Assembly (NCBI RefSeq): GCF_000744785.1
Contig: NZ_JQMO01000003.1
Coordinates: forward strand, 3,038,001 to 3,102,000
Direction: 5' to 3'
DNA: 64,000 nt
From: Kitasatospora azatica KCTC 9699
Lineage (GTDB): Bacteria > Actinomycetota > Actinomycetes > Streptomycetales > Streptomycetaceae
Below are positions 24,469-31,743 of the stretch, piece by piece. A program made the position numbers and the translations under genes. The notes below the pieces were generated by a model. The model was given only the letters and a program-made list of their open reading frames with translations, was not told the origin of the DNA and did no database searches. Position 1 is the first letter of the stretch. Each line of letters opens with the position of its first letter.

Positions 24469-24807
24469 GTGTTCCCTGGTGGTGGCCAGCCCAACATGCA
24501 GCAGTTGCTGAAGCAGGCACAGAAGATGCAGCAGGACCTCGCCCAGGCTCAGCAGGAGCTCGCTGACGCGCGGCTCACCGGCTCGGCGGGCGGTGGCCTG
24601 GTCGAGGCGACGGTGACCGGCAGTGGTGAGCTCACCGCGCTGACCATCGCCCCGGCGGCGGTCGACCCGGACGACACGGAGACCCTGGCGGACCTGGTGC
24701 TGGCGGCGGTCCGCGACGCCACCGCCGCCGCGCAGAAGTTGCAGGCCGAGCGGATGGGCCCGCTGACCCAGGGTCTCGGCGGCGGCATCCCCGGCCTGCC
24801 CTTCTGA
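24469..24807 (+). CDS. YbaB/EbfC nucleoid-associated protein
   Basis: A 112-residue protein with the YbaB/EbfC signature: NMQQLLKQAQKMQQDLAQAQQELADARLTGSAGGGLVEATVTGSGELTALTIAP, ending in the glycine-rich GLGGGIPGLPF. It forms dimers that bind DNA and is nearly always encoded next to dnaX and recR, as here. GTG 24469 is preceded by GGCAGGAGAGAGAGCC, a strong ribosome site, and gives the family N-terminus; the longer ATG reading is unlikely. The stop codon lies in a 17-bp tandem array. Confidence 0.93.
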   Translation: MFPGGGQPNMQQLLKQAQKMQQDLAQAQQELADARLTGSAGGGLVEATVTGSGELTALTIAPAAVDPDDTETLADLVLAAVRDATAAAQKLQAERMGPLTQGLGGGIPGLPF

Positions 24808-24848
24808 ACGGCCGGCCCTTCTGAACAGCCTGCTGTTCTGAACGCCAA
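24798..24848. repeat. Stop-codon tandem array: 17-bp units x3
   Basis: Units GCCCTTCTGAACGGCCG (24798-24814), GCCCTTCTGAACAGCCT (24815-24831) and GCTGTTCTGAACGCCAA (24832-24848). The first contains the TGA stop of the ybaB gene, so each following unit repeats TTCTGAAC with TGA shifted by two reading frames. Confidence 0.95.
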
Positions 24849-24877
24849 AAGATCAAGCCTGAACGTTTAAGGACAAG

Positions 24878-24906
24878 AGGGCGCCGGGCGCTGTGCCCGG
24901 CGCCCT
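24878..24906 (+). terminator. Hairpin between ybaB and recR genes
   Basis: AGGGCGCCGGGC and GCCCGGCGCCCT form a 12-bp GC-rich stem with a 5-base loop, followed by a short T-rich stretch. It separates ybaB from recR; read-through is likely given the conserved gene order. Confidence 0.75.
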
Positions 24907-24955
24907 GTTCGTTGGATGATGAGGGCGAACATACGACGTAGCGGAAGGCGCAGCG

Positions 24956-25555
24956 GTGTACGAGGGCGTGGTTCAGGACCTGATCGACGAGTTGGGCAGG
25001 CTGCCCGGCGTCGGGCCCAAGAGCGCGCAGCGGATCGCCTTCCACATCCTGCAGTCCGACCCGGTGGACGTGCGCCGCCTGGCGCACGCGCTGCTGGAGG
25101 TCAAGGAGAAGGTCCGGTTCTGCGCGGTCTGCGGCAATGTCGCCGAGTCGGAGCGCTGCCGGGTCTGCCTGGATCCGCGCCGCGACCTCACGGTGATCTG
25201 CGTGGTCGAGGAGCCCAAGGACGTGGTGGCGATCGAGCGGACCCGCGAGTTCCGCGGCCGCTACCACGTGCTGGGCGGGGCGATCAGCCCGATCGAGGGC
25301 GTCGGCCCGGACGATCTGCGGATCCGCGAGCTGCTGGCCCGCCTGGCGGACGGCAGTGTCGGCGAGCTGATCCTCGCCACAGACCCCAACCTGGAAGGGG
25401 AGGCGACCGCCACCTATCTGGCCAGGCTGTGCAAGCCGATGGGCCTGAAGGTGACTCGGCTGGCGAGCGGCCTGCCCGTCGGCGGAGACCTTGAGTACGC
25501 CGACGAGGTCACCCTCGGCCGGGCCTTCGAAGGGAGACGACTGCTCGATGTCTGA
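24956..25555 (+). CDS. recR: Recombination mediator RecR
   Basis: A 199-residue RecR. The helix-hairpin-helix LPGVGPKSAQRIAFHIL is at residues 16-32, the C4 zinc finger CAVCGNVAESERCRVC at 56-71 (Cys 56, 59, 68, 71), and the Toprim domain follows (LTVICVVEEPKDVVAIE, ATDPNLEGEATATYL). It works with RecF and RecO to load RecA on gapped DNA. GTG 24956 follows GCGGAAGGCGCAGCG. The gene overlaps the next one by 8 bp, implying translational coupling. Confidence 0.97.
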   Translation: MYEGVVQDLIDELGRLPGVGPKSAQRIAFHILQSDPVDVRRLAHALLEVKEKVRFCAVCGNVAESERCRVCLDPRRDLTVICVVEEPKDVVAIERTREFRGRYHVLGGAISPIEGVGPDDLRIRELLARLADGSVGELILATDPNLEGEATATYLARLCKPMGLKVTRLASGLPVGGDLEYADEVTLGRAFEGRRLLDV

Positions 25556-26195
25556 CAAGAGCGCGCACCAGGCGGTGCACAGCCAGGAGCCGGACGACTT
25601 CGCGGTGCAGATCGCGGACTCGGTCAAGAGCTTCGTGGTCGCCGTGACCGAGATCGCCAAGGGCGACGAGCCGGGCAGCGCGATCTCGCTGCTGTTGCTG
25701 GAGGTCTCCCAGCTGTTGCTGGCCGGCGGTCGGCTCGGCGCGGTCGAGGACGTGCTGCCCGAGGACCGGTTCGAGCCGGACGCCGGGCCCGAGCCGGACG
25801 GCGTGGAGCTGCGCGAGCGGCTCGCCGAGCTGCTCGCCCCGATCGACGTCTACCACGAGGTCTTCGACCCGTACGGGCCGCCGGAGAAGCCGAGCGCGTT
25901 CCGGATCTCGGACGACCTGGCGGGCGTGGTGAGCGACCTGCGGCACGGGCTGACCCACTACGACGAGGGCCGGGTCAGCGAGGCGCTCTGGTGGTGGCAG
26001 TTCTCCTACCTCTCCACCTGGGGTTCGAGCTGCACGGCGGTGCTGCGCGCGCTGCAGTCGCTGATCGCGCACGTCCGGCTGGACAGCCCGATCGGCGCGG
26101 TGCCGGACGGGGCGGACACGGACGACGACGGGCTGACCGACGAGCAGCTGGAGCAGCAGGCCGGCGACCTGATGGCGGCGGAACTGGGGCTCTGA
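25548..26195 (+). CDS. DUF5063 domain protein
   Basis: A 215-residue acidic protein with the DUF5063 core (VKSFVVAVTEIAKGDEPGSAISLLLLEVSQLLLAGGRLGA and the ALWWWQFSYLSTWGSSCTAVLRALQSLIAHVR block). It always follows recR in streptomycetes, but its function is unknown. ATG 25548 overlaps the end of recR (TGA at 25553), with GGAGACGACTGCTCG upstream as ribosome site. The C-terminus is very acidic (DGADTDDDGLTDEQLEQQ). No membrane segment or catalytic motif is visible. Confidence 0.9.
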   Translation: MSDKSAHQAVHSQEPDDFAVQIADSVKSFVVAVTEIAKGDEPGSAISLLLLEVSQLLLAGGRLGAVEDVLPEDRFEPDAGPEPDGVELRERLAELLAPIDVYHEVFDPYGPPEKPSAFRISDDLAGVVSDLRHGLTHYDEGRVSEALWWWQFSYLSTWGSSCTAVLRALQSLIAHVRLDSPIGAVPDGADTDDDGLTDEQLEQQAGDLMAAELGL

Positions 26196-26210
26196 GGGCT
26201 GCCGGAGCCT

Positions 26211-26245
26211 GCCGGGGAGGAAATTTCCAAAAAATCTTCCCCGGC
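26211..26245 (+). terminator. Terminator after DUF5063 gene and intergenic region before ask
   Basis: GCCGGGGA and TCCCCGGC pair across an AT-rich loop (GGAAATTTCCAAAAAATCT) just after the DUF5063 stop. The following stretch to 26510 has no gene. It holds an AT-rich segment around 26338-26375 (TTCATAAAGTGAAATC, CATCATATGG) that probably includes the ask promoter, and a second hairpin at 26420-26442 (GGACCCCCT/AGGGGGTCC) within the likely ask leader, which could be a regulatory leader structure. Confidence 0.65.
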
Positions 26246-26510
26246 AAATTCCGAGCCTTCGCCGCCCCTTCGGGCGAATTCTTTCGAGCTCGCCGCCCGC
26301 CGCCCGGAGACCTGCCCGTTGACCCGTTCGCCGCGTGTTCATAAAGTGAAATCGGAGTCTCATCATATGGAATGCGGCAGACCGGCGGCCCCTGCTCGGT
26401 AGACTGACCGGCGACCGCAGGACCCCCTACCCAAGGGGGTCCGGGGGACCGGACGGCGCCACCCCGCGCCGGGCACCACCCCCCGAAGACGACTTAGTCG
26501 AGGAGCGCAC

Positions 26511-27791
26511 GTGGGCCTTGTCGTGCAGAAGTACGGCGGCTCATCCGTTGCGGATGCCGAGGGCATCAAGCGCGTAGCCCGTCGAATTGTCGACACCAAG
26601 AAGGCCGGCCATGAGGTCGTCGTCGTGGTGTCCGCGATGGGCGACACGACGGACGAGCTCATCGAACTCGCGGAGCAGGTTTCCCCCATTCCTGCCGGTC
26701 GTGAGTTCGACATGCTGCTGACCGCTGGAGAGCGGATCTCCATGGCCCTGCTGGCGATGGCGATCAAAGCGCTGGGTCACGAGGCCCAGTCCTTCACGGG
26801 CAGCCAGGCCGGTGTGATCACCGACCAGGTCCACAACAAGGCGCGCATCATCGACGTCACGCCCGGCCGGATCCGCTCCGCCCTGGACGAGGGCAACATC
26901 GCGATCGTGGCCGGCTTCCAGGGCGTCTCCCAGGTGAGCAAGGACATCACTACCCTGGGTCGTGGCGGCTCCGACACCACCGCGGTCGCGCTGGCCGCCG
27001 CACTCAAGGCCGAGGTCTGCGAGATCTACACCGACGTGGACGGCGTCTTCAGCGCCGACCCGCGGGTGGTGAAGAAGGCCCGCAAGATCGACTGGATCGC
27101 CTACGAGGACATGCTGGAGCTGGCCTCCTCGGGCTCCAAGGTGCTGCTGGACCGCTGTGTGGAGTACGCGCGGCGTTACAGCATCCCGATCCACGTACGA
27201 TCGTCGTTCTCCGGTCTGCCGGGGACCATCGTCAGCAACAACAACCCGAACAAGCCCGAAGGGGGCGAGATGGAGCAGGCCATCATCTCCGGAGTCGCCC
27301 ACGACACGTCCGAGGCGAAGGTCACGGTCGTCGGGGTGCCGGACAAGCCGGGCGAGGCCGCCCGGATCTTCCGCGCCATCGCGGACGCCGAGGTCAACAT
27401 CGACATGGTGGTGCAGAACGTCTCCGCCGCGTCCACCGGCCTGACCGACATCTCCTTCACGCTGCCGAAGACCGAGGGCCAGAAGGCCATCGACGCGCTC
27501 GGCCGGGTCAAGGAGGGCATCGGCTTCGAGTCGCTGCGCTACGACGACGCGATCGGCAAGATCTCGCTGGTCGGCGCCGGCATGCGGTCCAACCCGGGAG
27601 TCACCGCGACCTTCTTCGAGGCGCTCTCCGAGGCGGGCGTCAACATCGAGCTGATCTCCACCTCGGAGATCCGGATCTCGGTGGTCACCCGTGGTGACGA
27701 CGTTCCGGAGGCGGTGCGCGCCGTGCACAGCGCCTTCGGTCTGGACAGCGACAGTGACGAGGCCGTGGTCTACGGCGGGACCGGGCGATGA
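26511..27791 (+). CDS. ask: Aspartate kinase, alpha subunit
   Basis: A 426-residue aspartokinase catalysing the first step from aspartate to lysine, threonine, methionine and diaminopimelate. Motifs: VQKYGGSSVADAEGI at 5-19, FTGSQAGVITD, GRGGSDTTAVALAAAL, and two ACT domains from about 270 to 420 (VVGVPDKPGEAARIFRAIAD, LVGAGMRSNPGVTATFFEALSEAGVNIELISTSEIRISVV). The two ACT domains bind lysine/threonine for feedback control. GTG 26511 follows GAGGAGCGCAC. It overlaps asd by 4 bp (ATGA), so the pair is translationally coupled. The gene is preceded by a long leader with hairpins. Confidence 0.97.
   Translation: MGLVVQKYGGSSVADAEGIKRVARRIVDTKKAGHEVVVVVSAMGDTTDELIELAEQVSPIPAGREFDMLLTAGERISMALLAMAIKALGHEAQSFTGSQAGVITDQVHNKARIIDVTPGRIRSALDEGNIAIVAGFQGVSQVSKDITTLGRGGSDTTAVALAAALKAEVCEIYTDVDGVFSADPRVVKKARKIDWIAYEDMLELASSGSKVLLDRCVEYARRYSIPIHVRSSFSGLPGTIVSNNNPNKPEGGEMEQAIISGVAHDTSEAKVTVVGVPDKPGEAARIFRAIADAEVNIDMVVQNVSAASTGLTDISFTLPKTEGQKAIDALGRVKEGIGFESLRYDDAIGKISLVGAGMRSNPGVTATFFEALSEAGVNIELISTSEIRISVVTRGDDVPEAVRAVHSAFGLDSDSDEAVVYGGTGR
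27270..27791 (+). CDS. Aspartate kinase, internal beta-subunit start
   Basis: An in-frame ATG at 27270 is preceded by GAAGGGGGCGAG, a strong ribosome site. Translation from it yields a 173-residue protein made of the two ACT domains, beginning MEQAIISGV. Corynebacterium and other actinobacteria make exactly such a beta subunit from an internal start within the lysC/ask gene, and it pairs with the full-length alpha subunit. The internal start is inferred from this precedent and the ribosome site. Confidence 0.7.
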   Translation: MEQAIISGVAHDTSEAKVTVVGVPDKPGEAARIFRAIADAEVNIDMVVQNVSAASTGLTDISFTLPKTEGQKAIDALGRVKEGIGFESLRYDDAIGKISLVGAGMRSNPGVTATFFEALSEAGVNIELISTSEIRISVVTRGDDVPEAVRAVHSAFGLDSDSDEAVVYGGTGR

Positions 27792-28846
27792 CTTCGCCCC
27801 GGCGGCCGAACCTCGCGGTCGTCGGTGCCACCGGCGCCGTCGGCACCGTGATGCTGGGCATCCTCTCGGCCCGGCAGGACGTCTGGGGCGAGATCCGGCT
27901 GATCGCCTCGGCCCGTTCGGCCGGTCGCAAGCTGACCGTGCGCGGGCAGCAGGTCGAGGTGGTCGCGCTGACCGAGGAGGCCTTCGAGGGCATCGACGTC
28001 GCGATGTTCGACGTGCCCGACGAGGTCTCCGCCCAGTGGGCGCCGATCGCGGCCGCCAAGGGTGCGGTGGTGGTCGACAACTCCGGCGCGTTCCGGATGG
28101 ACGAGGACGTGCCGCTGGTGGTCCCCGAGGTCAACGCGGCCGCGGCCCGGATCCGTCCGCGCGGGATCATCGCCAACCCGAACTGCACCACGCTCTCGAT
28201 GATCGTCGCGCTGGGTGCGCTGCACTCGGAGTACGGGCTCAGCGAACTGGTGGTCGCCTCCTACCAGGCGGCCTCCGGCGCCGGGCAGCCCGGCATCGAC
28301 GCGCTACGCGAGCAGACCGCCAAGGTGGCCGGCACCGGGGTCGGCGAGCAGGCCGGCGACCTGCGCGCGCTGATCAGTGACACCGGCCCGTTCCCGGCGC
28401 CGCTGGCACTGAACGCGGTGCCGTGGGCGGGCTCGCTCAAGGAGGACGGCTGGTCCTCCGAGGAGCTCAAGGTGCGCAACGAGAGCCGCAAGATCCTCGG
28501 CCTGCCGAACCTGCGGGTCTCCGCGACCTGTGTGCGGATCCCGGTGGTCACCACCCACTCGCTGGCCGTGCACGCGGTCTTCGAGCGCGAGGTCACCCAG
28601 CTGGGGGCGCAGGAGATCCTGGCCCAGGCGCCCGGCGTGGTGCTCTACGACAACCCGGCGGCCGGTGAGTTCCCGACGCCGAACGACGTGGTCGGTACCG
28701 ATCCCACCTGGGTCGGCCGGGTGCGCCGCTCGATCGACGACCCCAATGCGCTGGACCTGTTCCTGTGCGGCGACAACCTGCGCAAGGGCGCGGCGCTGAA
28801 CACCGCTCAGATCGCCGAGGTTGTGGCGGCGGAACTGACCGCCTGA
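27788..28846 (+). CDS. asd: Aspartate-semialdehyde dehydrogenase
   Basis: A 352-residue ASADH, which reduces aspartyl phosphate with NADPH. The cofactor motif VVGATGAVGTVML is at 11-23. Cys133 in NPNCTT is the catalytic thiol, His257 in RIPVVTTHSLA the general base, and SYQAASGAGQPGI the substrate loop. ATG 27788 overlaps the ask stop as ATGA, so expression is coupled. A GC-rich hairpin at 28884-28911 terminates the operon. Confidence 0.97.
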   Translation: MTSPRRPNLAVVGATGAVGTVMLGILSARQDVWGEIRLIASARSAGRKLTVRGQQVEVVALTEEAFEGIDVAMFDVPDEVSAQWAPIAAAKGAVVVDNSGAFRMDEDVPLVVPEVNAAAARIRPRGIIANPNCTTLSMIVALGALHSEYGLSELVVASYQAASGAGQPGIDALREQTAKVAGTGVGEQAGDLRALISDTGPFPAPLALNAVPWAGSLKEDGWSSEELKVRNESRKILGLPNLRVSATCVRIPVVTTHSLAVHAVFEREVTQLGAQEILAQAPGVVLYDNPAAGEFPTPNDVVGTDPTWVGRVRRSIDDPNALDLFLCGDNLRKGAALNTAQIAEVVAAELTA

Positions 28847-28883
28847 GTCCCGAGCCGAGTCCCAAACTGGGCGATTTCTGACC

Positions 28884-28911
28884 GGAGCCCCCTTCCAGTG
28901 GAGGGGGCTCC
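28884..28911 (+). terminator. Terminator of the ask-asd operon
   Basis: GGAGCCCCCT and AGGGGGCTCC form a 10-bp stem with the loop TCCAGTGG, 38 bp after the asd stop codon. Confidence 0.85.
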
Positions 28912-28976
28912 GTGCTGTGCGGAAGAATGTCCGCCAGGCGGGGCAACCCTGAGGGGGGATCGAGTGTCCAACGGTC

Positions 28977-29612
28977 GTGACAGACCTGGCAGTGGTGGGG
29001 GCGGTACCGAGGCCGTCCCGGGCGGTGTCCCGGGCGGCGACGCAGTCATTGGTGCCACGGGGTCCCGTGCGGCGACCCGTTGAGCCGGAGATGACCACTG
29101 CGGCCACCGAGACGGCCGGCGCCAGCGTCGACCTGCTGACCACGACCTACCAGGCCCACTACCGCTCACTGCTGCGGCTGGCCGCGCTGCTGCTGGACGA
29201 CCAGTCCAGCTGCGAGGACGTGGTGCAGGAGGCGTTCATCCGGGTGCACTCGGCGCGGCGGCGGGTCCGTGAGCCGGAGAAGATCCTGGCGTACCTGCGG
29301 CAGACCGTGGTCAACCTCTCGCGCAGCACGCTGCGTCGGCGGATCCTCGGCCTGCGGCTGCTGCCCAAGCCCATGCCTGACATGGCCAGCGCAGAAGAGG
29401 GCGCCTACGATGCTCTCGAACGTGATCAGCTGAAAACGGCTTTGCAAAGTTTGCAAAGGCGACAGCGCGAGGTTCTGGTGCTGCGCTACTACGCCGATAT
29501 GACAGAAGCTCAGGTCGCTGAGCTGCTCGGGGTCTCGGTGGGCGCGGTGAAGGCATACGGTTCGCGCGGCCTGGCGGCCCTTCGGGTGTTGATGGAGAGC
29601 GGTCATGACTGA
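28977..29612 (+). CDS. ECF-type RNA polymerase sigma factor (SigE-like)
   Basis: A sigma factor of the extracytoplasmic-function class, 211 residues from GTG 28977. Region 2 covers TYQAHYRSLLRLAALLLDDQSSCEDVVQEAFIRVHSA, and region 4 covers LKTALQSLQRRQREVLVLRYYADMTEAQVAELLGVSVGAVKAYGSRGLAALR. A sigma gene after asd is a conserved arrangement in streptomycetes. ATG 29091 (MTTAATETAG) is an equally possible start; the first 38 residues look unstructured. It overlaps the next gene by 8 bp, which is typical of sigma/anti-sigma or membrane partners. Confidence 0.9.
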   Translation: MTDLAVVGAVPRPSRAVSRAATQSLVPRGPVRRPVEPEMTTAATETAGASVDLLTTTYQAHYRSLLRLAALLLDDQSSCEDVVQEAFIRVHSARRRVREPEKILAYLRQTVVNLSRSTLRRRILGLRLLPKPMPDMASAEEGAYDALERDQLKTALQSLQRRQREVLVLRYYADMTEAQVAELLGVSVGAVKAYGSRGLAALRVLMESGHD

Positions 29613-30780
29613 GGATCGGTTCGAACGCCAGCACGGCGCGACAGATCTTGGGCAGCGCGCCGGGTCTGCCGAGCATGCGCCCAGCTGGGGCGAGGAGCAG
29701 GCGCTGCGCGCGCTGCTGCACCGCGCCGTGGCCGGGGTGCAGCCCGCACCCGACGCGCTGCCCAGGATCCGTAGCGCCGTGCCGGCCCGCCGGGCCCGCT
29801 ACCGGCATGCCTGGACCGGCGCGGTGCTGATCGCCCTGGTCTCGGCCGTCGCCGTGCCCACCCTGCAGGGCCTCGGCGCGCTGCAGCTCTCCGACGGCTC
29901 GGCGCCCAGCGCCGGACTGGCTCCCGGCGGCGAGGCGAGCACCGCGACCGGCGGGACCCACCGGCACAGCAGCAACCCGTCGGTCCCGGTCCCGGTCCCC
30001 GCGCAGGGCGGCTCGGCATCCGCCACCAGCAGCGCCCCGGCCACCGACCCGGGTGCCACCGGCGCGCCCAGCCCCAGCCCGAGCACCGTCGCGGCCAGCG
30101 CCAGCGGTACCGCGAGCGCCCCGACCACGCCCGGCTGCGCCCCCGGCGACCTCGGCGGCGCCACGGCCACCGCGCAGCCCGCCGACAGCAGCGGACGGGT
30201 GTACGGCGTCTTCTCCGTGGCCAACGTCTCCGGCCACGCCTGTCTGCTGGCCGCGCCCGGTCCGATCAGCGCCACTGCGACCGGCGCCGGCACCGTCCAG
30301 GTGGTGGCGCACACCACCGGCGACCCGGCCACCGCGCTGCCGCCACCCGGCCCGACGGCGCCGACCGCCCGGCTGCTGTCCGCAGGCGGCGGCTACCAGC
30401 TGCGGTTCGCCTGGGTGCCGGACACGACCTGCCCGACGAACGGCCAGAACGCGGTGCCACCGGCGGCGACCTCGGGTGCCAGCCCGACCACGAGCAGCTC
30501 GGGCGGGCCGAGCCCGGCCGGCTCGCCGGTCGGGCACGGCCCGGTGCGTTCCAACGGCTCCCCGGCCGCCGCCGACGCCAGCGCGGCGACCAGCCCGTCA
30601 CCGGCGGCGCCCTCCCCGTCGGCCACCCCGAGCCCGACCCCGTCGACCGGCACCGAACCCGGCAGCCTGACCATCGGTCACCGCCTGTTCGCCGGCCTCC
30701 CGGACGCGGTGAGCGTGACCATCGCCAACGTCTGCGCCGGCGGCACTGTCTACCGGGAGGCCCCGGAGGCGGCCGGGTGA
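29605..30780 (+). CDS. Membrane-anchored Ala/Pro/Ser-rich protein encoded with sigma factor
   Basis: A 391-residue protein. The first 65 residues are cytosolic (EEQALRALLHRAVAGVQPAPDALPRI), one transmembrane helix follows (WTGAVLIALVSAVAVPTLQGLGAL, about 69-92), and the rest is an extracytoplasmic, low-complexity region rich in Ala, Pro, Ser, Thr and Gly. The topology and 8-bp overlap with the sigma gene resemble an anti-sigma factor, but no zinc-binding HxxxCxxC motif is visible. The C-terminal part has conserved cysteines (GCAPGD, HACLLAAPG, TTCPTNG, NVCAGG), which may form disulfides. Role as sigma regulator is inference. Confidence 0.8.
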   Translation: MTEDRFERQHGATDLGQRAGSAEHAPSWGEEQALRALLHRAVAGVQPAPDALPRIRSAVPARRARYRHAWTGAVLIALVSAVAVPTLQGLGALQLSDGSAPSAGLAPGGEASTATGGTHRHSSNPSVPVPVPAQGGSASATSSAPATDPGATGAPSPSPSTVAASASGTASAPTTPGCAPGDLGGATATAQPADSSGRVYGVFSVANVSGHACLLAAPGPISATATGAGTVQVVAHTTGDPATALPPPGPTAPTARLLSAGGGYQLRFAWVPDTTCPTNGQNAVPPAATSGASPTTSSSGGPSPAGSPVGHGPVRSNGSPAAADASAATSPSPAAPSPSATPSPTPSTGTEPGSLTIGHRLFAGLPDAVSVTIANVCAGGTVYREAPEAAG

Positions 30781-30851
30781 CCGGAGGGCGGGCCCTCGGG
30801 TAAGGCCGACCCTGCGGCGGAGCGGGTGGCACAGGTGGTTACCGTGGTGCT

Positions 30852-31706
30852 GTGTACCGATTCCTCCTGACTCCGCGATGGCTCGGCAGCACCGTCCTCG
30901 CGGTGGCTGCCATCGCCGCCTGCCTCTGGCTGGGCTCCTGGCAGCTGGGTCGGTTCGAGGCCCGGGTCGGTACCCACCGCACCGCCGCCGCGCCGGCCGC
31001 CAGCGGTCAGGCCGGTGCGGGGCAGGCCGGTGCGGGGCAGGCCAGTGCAGGGCAGGTCGGGGCAGGTCAGGCCGGTGCAGGCCGGGCCAGTGCGCTGGAC
31101 TCGGTGCTGACCGGTCCGGACGCCAAGGTCAGCACCAGCACGGTGGGTCGCACGGTGACCGCCACAGGCAGCTACGACAGCGCCCATCAGCTGCTGGTCC
31201 CGAACCGCACGGTGGACGGCCGCTCGGGCTACTACGTGCTCACGCCGCTGCGCACCGCCGACGGCCGCGCCGTCACCGTGGTGCGCGGCTGGTCGGCCGG
31301 CGCGCCCGGCGGCGCCCAGCCGCCCGCGCCGCCCGCCGGTGAGGTCACGGTCACCGGCCGCCTGCAGGCGCCGGAGACCAGCGGCAGCGACGGTGCGGTG
31401 GCCGGCGGGCTGCCGGCCGGGCAGCTGGGCACGATCAGCCCCGCCACCCTGGTCAACCTGCTGCCGTACCCGACCTACGACGGCTGGGTGGCCGCCGACG
31501 CCGTACCGGCCGGGCTCACCGCCGTGCCGACCGCGCAGCCGGCCGGCGGCGACGGCCTGACCGCCCGGGCCTTCCAGAACCTCGGCTACACCCTGGAGTG
31601 GTTCGTCTTCGCGGGCTTCGTCGGCTTCATGTGGTTCCGGCTGGCCCGCCGCGAGGCCGAGGCCGCCCAGGACCGGGCGCTGGGACTGGACCCGGTCCTG
31701 GACTAG
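30852..31706 (+). CDS. SURF1-family membrane protein (cytochrome oxidase assembly)
   Basis: A 284-residue protein from GTG 30852. Layout is SURF1-like: N-terminal TM helix (TPRWLGSTVLAVAAIAACLWLGSWQLGRFE), a central domain with TVTATGSYDSAHQLLVPNRTVDGRSGYYVLTPLRTADGRAVTVVRGWSAG, and a C-terminal TM helix (GYTLEWFVFAGFVGFMWFRLARREAE). The WQLGR and GxxGYYVLTPL signatures are diagnostic. SURF1 helps insert haem a into subunit I of the aa3 oxidase. It has a Gly/Ala/Gln-rich insert after the first helix caused by a DNA tandem repeat; most relatives lack it. Confidence 0.85.
   Translation: MYRFLLTPRWLGSTVLAVAAIAACLWLGSWQLGRFEARVGTHRTAAAPAASGQAGAGQAGAGQASAGQVGAGQAGAGRASALDSVLTGPDAKVSTSTVGRTVTATGSYDSAHQLLVPNRTVDGRSGYYVLTPLRTADGRAVTVVRGWSAGAPGGAQPPAPPAGEVTVTGRLQAPETSGSDGAVAGGLPAGQLGTISPATLVNLLPYPTYDGWVAADAVPAGLTAVPTAQPAGGDGLTARAFQNLGYTLEWFVFAGFVGFMWFRLARREAEAAQDRALGLDPVLD
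31008..31082 (+). repeat. In-frame 15-bp tandem repeat in SURF1 gene
   Basis: Five 15-bp units encode QAGAG, QAGAG, QASAG, QVGAG, QAGAG. The consensus DNA is CAGGCCGGTGCGGGG, with drift mainly at third positions. The array is in frame and sits between the first TM helix and the SURF1 domain, where length changes are likely tolerated. Unit number may vary between strains. Confidence 0.9.
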
Positions 31707-31709
31707 GCC

Positions 31710-31743
31710 TGGCGGAGCGCTACGACTGGCGGGGCGCTACGAC
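31710..31743. repeat. Stop-codon tandem array: 17-bp units x2 between convergent genes
   Basis: Units TGGCGGAGCGCTACGAC (31710-31726) and TGGCGGGGCGCTACGAC (31727-31743), one mismatch. The second contains the stop codon (complement of CTA at 31737) of the minus-strand S9 peptidase gene, and the array begins 3 bp after the stop of the convergent SURF1 gene. Confidence 0.92.

Noticed and set aside
31008..31082. CRISPR-like repeat
   Set aside because: Units are contiguous with no spacers, in frame within a gene; a simple tandem repeat. No CRISPR array or cas gene is visible in the window.
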